Assembly: GCA_946699065.1 (NCBI GenBank)
Contig: CAMPDV010001733.1
Location: 31,905-95,904 of the forward strand
Origin: Loxodes magnus
Lineage: Eukaryota; Ciliophora; Karyorelictea; Loxodida; Loxodidae
Direction of reading: 5' to 3'
DNA: 64,000 bases
Shown here: in pieces, positions 50,190-62,690 of the stretch
Layout of the letters: every line of letters begins with the position of its first letter
Numbering within the stretch: the first letter of the stretch is position 1
The notes under the pieces: model-generated
Told to the model about the DNA's origin: nothing
Seen by the model: the letters and a program-made list of their open reading frames with translations, nothing else
Database searches by the model: none
Made by a program: the position numbers and the translations under genes

Positions 50190-51078
50190 ATAGGGCTTCT
50201 TTGCCACCTCTTCAAAAGACATAAAAGAGGAGAGGAAGCGAGATGCCATTTCTTCTAACCTCACGTCTTTTCTTTAATTAGACAAACCTTTTTATCAGAA
50301 AAAAAACTAATAATAGACCTAACAACTTCCAAAGCCGGGCAAACGACAGAAACAAACTTGGTAAACTCCAAACACGAAGGAGGCCTCGAAGGTAGTAGGA
50401 GATGGTATTGCGTGACTAGGAACGATCTTTTGGCTTTAACTCTGAGCAATTTGATGTAGCGTAGTTTGCATTAAGGGTGGCGAACTTCAATGAAGAGATT
50501 TAAAAGTTGAAATACTAGAACAAAAACTCATTTTCAAGCCACAAAGAAAAGAATTAAATGGATGGGGATCGTATAGATGACTATGAACGCAAATGGATGC
50601 ATTCTTCAGCATCTAACACCATTAGGATAAAAACACAACTTAGCTGAGGGATTAAGTAGTGAAATAAGAATAGGAAATTCAACTCCTAAAAGAATCAAGA
50701 ATGGAATAGCTAAATACTGGATCGATCTCAATGATCGTCAAACCCTAAGCTTAATCTCAAATAAAACTAATTCTGATCAAGAAGAGATGCTTTCGCTTCT
50801 AAAACCAATAAAAGCTATATCGGAACTGTAAGAAGTTTCAATAGAAATAAAGGAATTTCTGATAAGCAAAGCGAACAGAAACAATTGGGCTGAACAAGAT
50901 TTTTTGCACGAGAATGGAAGTATGAACAAGAGGAAGAATATGGAGTTATAACCAAGCCCGACAGGAATGTAGAAAGGTAAAACTATTTAAAAAAATCGCG
51001 GATGGGAACGTGTAATCTTTCTGTTGCCCCAAGTATTTTAACGAACAGCGAAAAGCTTGAAGCGCTGTACTTTTGAGA
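50190..51078 (+). CDS. GC-rich putative coding region of unknown function
   Basis: About 900 bp of markedly higher GC content and A/G-rich plus strand, absent from the other two spacers. I favour the frame containing KLIIDLTTSKAGQTTETN, RRWYCVTRNDLLALTLSNL, KHNLAEGLSSEIRIG, AKYWIDLNDRQTLSLISN and EEMLSLLKPIKAISEL, because it holds a run of about 66 codons (50630-50830) without any stop triplet. The other two plus frames also read as plausible Lys/Gln-rich protein, so the frame is uncertain. No family is recognised. Composition unlike its neighbours suggests a recently arrived or functionally constrained segment. A small hairpin, CTCCttaataatGGAG, lies just after it near 51090. Confidence 0.4.
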
Positions 51079-51929
51079 GGGTAAAACTCCTTAATAATGG
51101 AGAAACAATTTTATATAATAATAATTACAAAACCTAATATTTGTTGTTTTTTCTAAAACTTTATAGTATAAAATGATTTAATTTTAAGTATGCGTTTTCT
51201 CCTCATTAATTCCAAATATATTTATTTTACTCCAAAAGTTAGAAGCTTTTATATAAAAAAGGATATCGGTAATACAAATGAAAAATTAAAATAGTACTAT
51301 TAAATAAACTATGAATTTCATTAAAACTTAATCATTCGATTCTAGTTGAGAAAAAAACCTTGATCTGATACTGTGATAAATAAGATTTTAGTCAAATTTT
51401 TCTTGATATAAAAAAATTTAAGTGAAAAAATAAGCAAAAAATAACTTTTCTAACTTTATTAAACATCAGAGTAATTTTTTAATAGAATATGACAGTTTGA
51501 AAGAAAATAATTTAAAAATATAGAAAAATAGATTTATTTAATAGTGAAGAAACTTAATTTATTGGAAGATATTCGCTAGAATTAAATTAATTGGAGCTTA
51601 AATTTTAAGTAATATAATTATGATATTAATAAGTTATTATGACAAGAATTTAACAAATATAAGATAATATTTAATCTAAAAGAATATGATAAATATTATA
51701 AATAAAACAATTTAATAATAAAATTATAACGAAGAAAAATGTATTGAAACAAATAAAAACTAAATATAAAATTTCACTATTAAAAATATTTAGAATCTAA
51801 TAATAAAAATTATAAATAAATAAGCATAAACAATAAAAATTATAAGAAATGAAAATGCTATTAAATATATTAAATAAGTTTAATATATTTTTTATATAGG
51901 ATACATAAATTTTATACTTTCTTTTATTT
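51079..51929. other. AT-rich region, nothing identified
   Basis: Ordinary AT-rich DNA after the GC-rich block, with no match seen elsewhere in the window and no supportable gene. Confidence 0.5.
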
Positions 51930-54629
51930 CTAATTATATCTTAAAATAATATTATATTTTTATTACATTTTTAATCATTTTACTAATTAAATATTTTAAA
52001 TTTGATATCTAAATTCTTTTTAATTTATAAATATTTTGCTAAACTAAAGTTATATGAAAAATTAATTAAAACTATTATATAAATATAAAAATATATTATT
52101 TAATATATAATAAGAAATTAAATATTTTTATAATAGATAAAAAGAATCTGATCATGATGTAAAATTGATTATTATATTCTTTATTTACTTTATAATTTCT
52201 TTGTTTAAATTTATTATCTATAAATACATTTTTTTACAATGCAAAGGCTTTAAAATTCTAGTCTCACATTTTTAATTTTTATATATATTTGAAAGTATGA
52301 TAACCACTTGCTATAATATAGTTAGAAAGAAATTCTCTTCGATAAAAGTATAAATATTACTTATCAACTTGATAGAGTTTTTAATTGATTGCAAAATAGA
52401 TTTTTATAATAAGTTTCGTCGAAAATGTTTAAAAAATGATTTTTAATAGAAAGGGATATTTTAAACTAAAAATAAGAAGGGATTTATACTCTATTGATAT
52501 AATTTATTTTATAAATTAATAATTTTTCCTTATGTACCTATTTTAAGTAAAAAAATAGCATTTTCCAGTCTGTTAAACCTAGAATTTGAAAACTTTGATT
52601 TTAATTATAATTAGTACAATTGCATTAATTATTAAATACTAATTATTACTAATGATTTTTCTATGAAATTTAATTTATAAAAATAATAAATATAAGTTAC
52701 GTAAATAAATTATAAAAAGTATTATAATAATATTATTTTCACTAATAATTAATAACTATAAATGAGTAAGTTTTTATATAATTTAATTACCAGAAATATT
52801 TTAATTAAAATATTTAAATAATATTAAATTTTAAATAAGCAAGAATAATATTCAAACTTCTATAATTTATATTTTATTAATAGAAATTTATCAAAAAGTT
52901 TAATTTCATTTAATTTATTTATTGTTCTTAGACAATCTTTAACTCTCCTTTTAATAAAAAATGCTCATGTTTCATATTTTTTTATTTATAGGCATATTTT
53001 AATCAATAAAATTAAAATATAAATATGTTTTTAATTCAAAACTTTAATTTATTTTGCTACTTTACTTAATATTCAAAGTTAGAATCTTAATATGGATATA
53101 AATTAAATTATTTTTAAAAACATTTAGCGGGATTTCATATTAAGTTTAGAAAAATAATTAGAAAATAAAAAATTAAATAATTTGTTTACTTATTTATTCA
53201 AATATTGAAAAGTTTCCACTTAAGTAGAAGTTTAAAATTTGAAACTAATAAAAAAATTAGTACTTGTACCATATATATATCCATAATCGATGAAAAATAG
53301 TAAAAATAAACTATTTTCGAATAGGCTGATTATAAAAATCTGAGATTTAGAGAATTTTTTAACATTTTTAATTTTTTATATTTTGAAATTGAAAGTTTCT
53401 AAGAAAAATTATTTTTTTGTTGAATTTCTTTATTTAAAAAGTCAATCGATGCTAGATTAATAAAATTTTTTATATTCTTTAATATTTATCTTTTTCTCAA
53501 ATATTGTTAAATATAAAATTTTAAATAATAATTTTTTTAATTTTTTAATTAATTAATTTATACTTTTTTTTCTCTTTTAGTAATTCTTTTAAATAATTTA
53601 ATAAAACTGATAGTATCAATTAAATAATTAGTAAATTTTATATTCTCTTTTTATAGAAAAATTTAATTTCTTAAGTTTTCCTTATAATTTTTAATTTAAC
53701 TTTTAAAAATATTTTACTACATTTCTAAGTTAAAATCTAGATTACATAATTTATTATATGTTTTATCTAAAAAATAATAAAATATTTAAATATTTATTTA
53801 TAATATCATTTAGAATTATATATTTTCTTAATATTTTTAAATTATATTTAATTAATTATTTTGCATTTACTTTGGTTTTTTATAAAATATTAATAGATTT
53901 TATATAAATTATTTTAAATTTTTATTAAACATAAAGAAAAATATTAATTTTCCTTATTTTAATTTAAAATATTATTCTTAATTAATAAGAAATGCAATCA
54001 CAGCTTTATTAAATATTTTATCTAGAGGATAAGAAAATTTCTTATTAGTCTCTAATTAAACCTATCTTTAACTAGTTAAAGTACTTAGAATATTTGCAAG
54101 TACAGTTAAAGTAAAAAGGAATTTTCTTTTAAGTTTTTATGAATTAATATAATTAAATGAGTTAGTAAAGGAGGCTATAATATATTAAACACTTTATTTT
54201 AAGATAAATAGAGGATTTTAGATATGTAAATAATTTACTCTAAAGAAGATTTAAGGTAGCTTTTCTTTATTTAATTATATAAAAGAATAATGTTTTCTCT
54301 TTATTATTTATTTTAGTACATATAATTACCTAAATGTTTTATAGAACTAGTATCATTAATACTTTAAATTTAATATATTCTTATACTCACTAAAATAAAC
54401 TTAGATAAATTAAGACTAAATATTTTACAAAATGTATCTTTTTATCAGTTTTCCAAACAAAAGTTAATTACAAAAGATAGTTAATAAAAAGAATATATAA
54501 ATATAATTTAAATTTAGGAAAATTATAAATAATTTAAAAATCAAATTTATTTTAATGCCTAAGTTTCAAATAATTCTATAACTATCTATATTATCTTTTT
54601 ATGTTTTAATCTTTTGTAATAAGATTAAT
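51930..54629. repeat. AT-rich spacer core, inverted copy in spacer 3
   Basis: Inverted relative to 24990-27620 and, over 52585-54630, to 1936-4008. It includes the conserved AATAGGCTGATTATAAAAA island near 53320. No gene seen. Confidence 0.6.
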
Positions 54630-56044
54630 AAATTATGATGTGCTATAAAGCAAAACATGTAGAATTGTTGATTAGGAACAGAAAGATATAGAATAATAGT
54701 AGACTAATAAAATGTATTAAGAGTAAATAATAATCTATTAGATTAGTTTTAAATAAAATATATTGCTAATCTGATACTTATATTATCTCATACTACAAAT
54801 AAGCATATTATGTTAAGTTTACTCTTTCAATTAATTCAGAAAATAGTAATAGAAGATATTATAAATATGCTTCCTTTCTTAAAAAAGCTTATAATTTTAT
54901 TTATATCAAACAACTTATTTTAATAAAGATAGTATTAATAGTGATAACTATGTTTTTTAGATTTGTATAGAATAATAGAATTAAGTTTTTATCTTTAAAT
55001 AATCTAGAATAATTTAGGTATTATTAATTAGAAATGATAATTACAAAAATAACATAAATAATAAATATAATATTAGTTTGCTATAAAAATAGAAAGTTAT
55101 CTAAATGTATTAATTATAACTAATCTAATATCTAAATTAAAGAGAAATTAATTAATAACTAATAAAGCTAAAAGAATAAAATGTTAAGTATTTAATAGAC
55201 ATAATTAAACATATTAAAGCTTATTTTAATAATAAAATTAAATATTACTATTTAATAATTGTAAGATATAATTAGTGATACACTATTTCTAGTTAGTTTA
55301 AATATTTACTTTCTACTACTTATATTTATTACATTTATATATTTTGCTTAGAATCAACATTAAAAGTAATAAATTATATTAGTTTATTATTATAAGAGAT
55401 ATCTTTATAAATAAAAAGTTTTAATGAAATAGTAGTAAGAAAGTGGATAAATAAAAGATTTTATCTTATAAATTCTAAAAATACTTTGTTTTAAGTAATT
55501 TGATATTTTTTAATATTTATTCAAACTAATTAATAAGAAACTTATTTTATTTCATTATTTAATTAGTAAAAAGCTTAAATAAATCATTTTTTTGATTAAA
55601 TGTAAGAGAAAAATAATAATTACTAGCAATAGCTTTAAAAAATTGTAATATTTTATTTATAATTTAAAAGGGTCTACAAAGAAATAATTTTTTCTTATTA
55701 AGAGTCTTTGATTAAAAGCACAAATAAGTAGTAATTAATAAATGCATATTAAAGTTATTATAATAAGGATATAATTCTTCATTATAAAACTTTTGAAATA
55801 ATAACTTATCCTTTTATTTAAAAGTAAAAAGAAATAAAATAATTAAAATTGTAAAATTTTGTACACTATTAGTTTAATATCTTATCTTGTTTTAAGACAA
55901 AAATAGAAAAATCAATGTTTAATAAGATATTTATAATTATGCTTAATAAATAATTAATTTGTTTAATTGTAATGAAATTGAGTCAGTAAAATTAATTGAC
56001 TTATTTTATTTAAATATTTATTGAAGTAAGTTATAAAAATTAAA
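54630..56044. repeat. right inverted-repeat arm of spacer 3 (WD40 copy 6 upstream region)
   Basis: Inverted relative to 47025-48230, but it contains both the 365-bp and the 235-bp (about 55105-55345) variable segments, so the two arms of one spacer differ. Confidence 0.7.
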
Positions 56045-57131
56045 ATGGTGAAAAAAGAAACGGAGAAAAAAGAAAAGCAATTTACTAAAATTATTTTTTT
56101 AAGAAAACTCTTAAGAGCGAGAAGCCACATTTTAGGGAAAATATCTCTACTTCATTTTAAGTATGAAATTCTGCCCAACTTATGCTACTAAAAGCTAATA
56201 AATAAGATCAGTTATGACCAAAGTAAAGGTATTTCTTTAATATATTTTAGACTAAGTCCTCACTGGTCACACATCACGTGTTTACTCGGTAGCCATATCA
56301 AGTGACCTGAATTGAATTGTATCAGGTTCGTACAACCCTGAAAATTCGATAAAGATCTGGAATTTCCAGACAGGTGCTCTCCAAAGAATTATAACAGGAC
56401 ATACTTTTACTATTTCATCGGTAGTAATCTCCCCTGACTCTAGCTATATAGTATCAGGATCTTCTGACTAAGCCATAAAGATCTGAAACTTATAGAATGG
56501 TGTTCTCATAAGAACTTTAACGGGGCATACTTCTCCTATTACTTCGGTAGTAATCTCCTATGACTCTAAGTATATTATATCAGGATCTGAAGACACAACT
56601 ATAAAGATCTGAAATTTCCACAATAGAACTCTCCTAAGAACTATAACGGGACATATTTATATAGTTATATCGGTAGTACTCTCCTATGACTCTAGATATA
56701 TTATATCGGGATCTGGTGATACAACTATAAAGATCTGGGATTTCTAGACTGGTCAGCTTGTGCGAACTCTTACTGGGCATTCTGACTGAGTTTCATCGGT
56801 GATTGTGTCTAAGGATAATAGGTATATATTAACAGGTTCGGATGACAGTACTATTAAGATATGGGACTTCTCTTCTGGTTAGTGTATTCGTACTCTTTAA
56901 GGTCATGCAAGAGGTGTATCAAGTATTGAGTTAAGTGTTGATTCAAGTGTAATATTTTCTGGTTCATGGGATAAAACAATCAAGATATGGAACTTTGATA
57001 AAGGTGAGTGTATATAGACTTTGTAAGGGCATACAGATGATATACATTCTATAGCATTGAGTGTTGACAATAGATGGTTGATATCGGGAGCTAGTGACAA
57101 GACGATAAGAAAGTGGAGAGTTTCGAGTTGA
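56045..57131 (+). CDS. WD40 hypervariable beta-propeller protein, copy 6
   Basis: Intact: 1087 bp minus intron 56229-56250 (22 nt) gives 355 codons ending with TGA 57129-57131. It starts MVKKETEKKEKQF; residue 2 is Val instead of Glu. It looks like a mosaic of the other copies. GHTSPITSV/GSEDTT in repeat 3 matches copy 5. GHSDWVSSV/GSDDST in repeat 5 matches copy 4. GHARGVSSI/GSWDKT in repeat 6 matches copy 1. GHTDDIHSI in repeat 7 matches copies 1 and 4 while its GASDKT matches copy 3. Own features are GHTSRVYSV with SYNPENS (repeat 1), GSSDQAIKIW (repeat 2) and GHIYIVISV (repeat 4). TGA is used for Trp in repeats 1-3 and 5. Confidence 0.9.
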
Positions 57132-58325
57132 GTAACTTGCTATTTGACTTAATTAAATTTTACGATTAAAAATATAAGATAATGGTAATGCATTTAAATG
57201 AATGTTGAATGGTAATAATGCTTGTAATTTTATGAAGTGTTTGCTTTATATATTTATTAAAAGGTTGTATATTCTTAAATATTCTTGATTTAAAAAAAGG
57301 TTGAGTAATATAGGTTATAGAAATTAGTGAGGTATGTTGATTTAAAGTGTTTATGCTTAAAAATATTAAAAATATAATTTTGCTAAATGAAGACTTAAAA
57401 TAAGTTTAAGTTTAATTTTATTCTATAAAATTTAATAGATTTATTTTTAGATTTTGTAAAAATTTCAAGTTGAGTATAAATTTTAGATTTTTTTGTGAAG
57501 TAATTAAAATATTATTTATAAGGTTAAAGTTAGTTTATAATTTTGAATATTAATTAAAAAATTTAATTAAGTATTTTATTTTAAATTAAATTTTGTTTTT
57601 TATTATTAATTATTATAATTAATTATAATTAATTATTATTATTTATTATTATTATTAAATTTTCATTTTTATGTTCAACATTTTACGTTTCTAATTAGAA
57701 TTTTTTTTTCTGATAGTAAGTTTTTTGAATTATGTTTCAATTTCAAAGCATAGATTTCATGAAAATGAAAAAAAATTTTTTTTGCTCAGAGTTTTGCACT
57801 ACCAAATATTTTCGGGACGGAATAAATTTCTTGATTTCGGGATAAAAAATCCTAAATAGGGATGCAATTTCAAGAAAAAATTCGTAATAAAAGATTTTTG
57901 AGAAAAAAAATAGGAATAAAAAATATTTTATATTAAAATAGAATTTGGAAATCTTTTTGTTGAAATGGTATTTTGTAAAAATAAAAAACATTTTTTTTGT
58001 TAGGAAAATTTTTTGATTTGAAGAATTTTGAACACAATTTTTTGTTTTTGATTTAAAAATATATTTTTGATAAGGTAAATTATTTTTGAAATGATAAAAA
58101 AAATTATTGTTTATGCTTTGGAAAAAATATAATTTTTAGTTTTGAGCTTCTTTTCGAGTAAATGAAAAAATTCACTTTGAAAATTTTTAATGCTATAAGA
58201 ATTTACTTAAATGAAATGGATCTCAAGAAATAAGGAGATATAATAAAATAAACCATGAAATCGTGAAAATGTTATCCTTTTTTCGCTCTGAATTATACGC
58301 TACAAAAGATTTCGGGATAGATAAG
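57132..58325. repeat. WD40 copy 6 downstream flank with two recurrent motifs
   Basis: Close to 32078-33263, with motifs at 57782-57830 and 58283-58325. The C-poor tract is present but interrupted by several C. No gene seen. Confidence 0.65.
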
Positions 58326-59939
58326 TCCTTTTCTTAAAGGGATATAATTTTAAAAGATTTGAAAAGTTTTTTAAATTACTTTTAAGAAGTAAAGATAAAA
58401 AAATAAATGACAATTTTAGGAAGAAACAAAATCAGTTAAAAAATTTTTCTATAAGAGGGCTTAAAACTAACTTTTTAATAGATATTGCGAATTTTTAAAA
58501 ATAACTAATCTAAAAAGAACTAAAAACTCTCTTTATAAAAATATGATCAATCAAATAGAAAAAATGAGGTTCAATACATCTGTAATAATAAATTTTAGAC
58601 CAATTTACAAAGAATCTAAAAAAGTAATTAAACAAGGATCTAAATAATATATCTAACCTAACTATATAAAATATAGAAACAAAAATTTATTAATCAAGTT
58701 TAAAAATATTCTACTTTATTATAATAATTAGAAAAATATTAAAAATCGAAAAGAGGAGTAAAAGAGTTTTGAAAAGAGCTTATTACAACTAACTATCTTT
58801 TTTTAGTTTGCGAAAAGATGTTAATTTAGAAGAGAAAAATTAGTTTTTAAGAAAAAATTGCTATATTAAGTATTTTTTCTCTTCAAAATTTTTTCTCATT
58901 TCGTAATATTAAAAGGAATAGCTTTAAAGATAAGCTTTCTGATTTAAAGCAACTTGAATATATCTACTATGTATATAGAAAATAGATTTTATTTATTAAT
59001 CTTAAAATTTGAATTCCTAATGAAGGTATTTTATTAAAGCTGAAAGCTTTTTTTTTTAATAGATTGATTATTTATGATATAAAAGGATTTGTTAGTAAAG
59101 TATATAAATAATTTGAATATATGGAAAATAATAAAAATCTTAAGTTTCTTGTAAATTATCTTATACTTGCATCTAAAATAAGAATAAAATGATATTCTAA
59201 TATTAAATAATAAGAATTACCAAAATGAAAGTGTAAATAATTAAGAAATCAATATACCTTAATTATATCAAAAAAGGTTAAAAGCTTTAATCTTTTGTAT
59301 TAATTAAAATAATATACAAAGTGTAATTTAATAACTATTATAATTATATCTATAAAAAATGGCAAATATTTCGTACAATATAAAAAGAAACATATATAGC
59401 ATAATAAAAAGCAAAGTTTCTACTAAGCCGATAATGCTAATAGTACACAATTTCCCAAATAAGCTTAATAATGAATTATTTTTGTTATATTCTAAATGAT
59501 TAGAGAACTAAATGATAATTTATAATTTAAGGATTCCTTTAATAAAGGTTTGCTTTAATATAGAATATAGTATTGTTTAATTTAAGATAGTAAATATTCA
59601 TAAACATAAAAACATTTAAAGTGGTTTAATAAATATGATTTTTAAAAGATTAAGCACTTATTTAAATTTAAAATATCTTATCAAGAAATTAAATTAAAAT
59701 GTTTTCATATTCATTTTATAATTAAATAGTCATTATTTATATTTATCTATTTGATTGATGTTTTAAAGATTGTAATTATATTTATTCATAAAGTATGATA
59801 TCAACTGAAAATTGCTAGATATTTAAAGATAAAAACTTAATTCTTAAAACTATTATAAGATAAACAGTGATAAGATGATATTATAGCTTAAAAATAACGT
59901 TTTTTCTGCAAATTTATTTATAAAAAAAACTTAATTTTA
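58326..59939. repeat. AT-rich region, copy D
   Basis: Direct copy of 33264-34860 with very few differences. No gene seen. Confidence 0.55.
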
Positions 59940-62690
59940 TGTGAGATTAATTGAAAATGTGCAAGAATTTGAGGAAATATAAAATAAATAGCTTATAAGA
60001 TGCAATATATCATCAAAAATATTTAGAATTTTTCCTGCAAACTTATCTAGAATTCTTTTAGATAGATTAAGATAATCTTGAAGTTTAATATAAATTTATC
60101 AAAAATAACATCTAATACAATGCTGATTAAACATTACCATCCTTTATTCCAGACTCAAGTTATAACAAATATCTCCAGATCTTACTAACAAATATGTACG
60201 CCTAAAAGGGCTAACTCAGTATATAAAGAAGCACATATTATATCTGGAAGAATAAACTAATAAGTAACTAATCTTCATGAAAAACTGAAACAACATTCTG
60301 AATGACTTCAAGTCTAATTTGTGAAAGTTTGAAAAAACAAAGCAAAAAAGAAACTTTTACTTCTAAATGGAGATGCTAAAGAAATATTTTTACATACTAA
60401 GAAAATTAAAAAGCCTAAAATAATAAATTAAATGAACTTTAATTAAGAAATCAAAAATAAATCCATTGATTCATGGGAGAATTGTACTTTTAACAAAAAT
60501 TTTAATCTAACTAAATAATAAATAAATCTTAGTAATTAAAAAATAGATAAAATATAAGATAGTATTTAAGAAATTAAAGATTATCAACTCTCATATTTAT
60601 AAGGATTTTATCTTTTTACCATACAAGAAATACAAGAAATTATAAAAGAAATTACGAATGGAAAACCAGCTGGTCAAAACAGGATAAAAGGTGAATTTCT
60701 GAAATATGGTGGATAATATTTGATAATAATTCTTCACTCTTTTCTGAATAATATGTTAAGATTTGGAAGAATCCCTTAGGAATTAAATACATTGTCGGTA
60801 ATTCCAATATTTAAAAAAGGAAATAAAGATAACTGGAAAAACTGACTACCTATTTCTCTTATTAATATTATTATAAAACTATATGATAAAGCTTTAACAA
60901 AAAGACTATACAATCTGCTTTATTAGAGAAATTTGATTCACCCTACATAAATGGGATTTATGAAAATTAGATAAGCAACTTAATAAATTTGAATAATATA
61001 ACAAATAATTGATAACTATCGGAAAAGTGCTAAAAGTAAGACTAAATTGATAGCAACACTGATAGATGTTTAAAAAATGTTTGACTCAATAGAAAGAAGA
61101 CTTTTGTTTGATTAACTTAAGAGAGTTAAACTATCACTTGGACTAATAATAGCCTTAGAATCGTTTTACAAAAACCTAAATTCTTCATTTAAAATAGAGG
61201 AAAGAACATCAGAACATTATAATACAACAATGGAGTTATGTAAGGAAAGTCACATGGACCATATGACATAGTAATTAGATATTTGGAAAGTAAAAATACC
61301 TGATTGGGATTCAAATGCCAGGGTTGGAGTATTAGCTTCGCACGTAGACGATGAGCAGATGATTTGATTCTTCTTTCCAAAACTGCAAAGTAGATGAAGG
61401 AGTTAATAAATGAAACAAGTAAGCATTTTTACATAAACTCAATTAAAGATAAAATTTATCAAATCTGAATGCATCTAAATTTTAAAGAAACATTAAAAAT
61501 AATAAAATTTAAATTTATGATTAGATAATTAACCAATTATTTAAAAGGAAAAAGTAACATATTTAGATGTAATGCTACATTAGAAGAAGAATTTTAATCC
61601 TCATTGTATAGAAGTCGCGTTCAAGTATTTAGCTGCAATGAAAAAAGCTGTTTTTTTAACTAATTAGATATAAGAATGTGATTTCTTGGCATTTTAAAAC
61701 TTTATGAAACTTTTTACATTACCTAAAGCAGAATATGTAGAGAACTAGTACCATGGTGTATTCAGAGAGGAATAACTGGAGTTTTGAATAGAATTGAATC
61801 AAGTAGGAGAATGATTTCAAGAAAAGGATTTTAAGCAGCAACTTCAGCAATTAATAAGTTATGTTTCATAGATTTAAACTGCTATCTTTCAAACACATTA
61901 TGACAATAAAGTTTTTAAATTCTATTATAAAATGAAATAAGAAAGCATTAATTTTCCAACATCGACAATAGGCTCTCTTTTCATTACCAACTGAAAAATT
62001 TGATTTCAATGCTATGATAAAGTTTAGCGATTATCAGACATCTATAGTATCGCCCTGTAGAATTCCAAGATTAGTACAAATTAAAAAATGTTTACTAAAT
62101 ATATAAGAGTCAAAAAAGAACAATATTTGTATAATACAGCTACTCAAAGTTTAAGAGCTAAAATATATACTAAGCAGTTTAGTAATCTTAACCAATTTTT
62201 AGTAATTACTTACACTAAGTTGAACAAATAATTTAGACAAGAAATTATCAGTATATATAAACTTAGAACCCAATCTTTTAATTTTAGAAAAGATCTTTAA
62301 GATCTTGATTATCCTATTGATAATCCCTACTGTATATGTGGAGAGTATGGTACATTTGAGGAGATTTTGAAATGTATATACTATTCTAATATAAGAGATT
62401 GAGAATTATGACTTAAGACGCATTATAATATATGATTAAGGACTTATAAACTCCTTTCTAAAGTCTTATTTTAGATATTTAGATTTCTAAATAAAAAGAT
62501 TTTACAAGAAACTTATATCAAGAAGATTAGAATGATTAGAAATGGAAAAAGTAAAAATGGAGAAATAAAAGATGAGACTATAACAAGAGTAATTAAAAAT
62601 TGATGAGTTCAAGATTATATTAAAAAGCATTAAAAACATTTACTAATGTCTATAATTGAAGCAATTCTTGCAGTTATAGATGTCAAAAAA
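59940..62690 (+). pseudogene. non-LTR reverse transcriptase relic, copy D
   Basis: Direct copy of 34863-37630 with only scattered substitutions and one-base changes; the domain description given for 34863-37630 applies. Motif A lies near 61065, motif B near 61232 and the ADD motif (preceded by TGA) near 61352. A one-base loss near 61880 (AACTGCTATC against AACTGGCTATC) and another near 62145 break frames that copy C keeps. It shares the older breaks with copies B and C. Confidence 0.78.
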
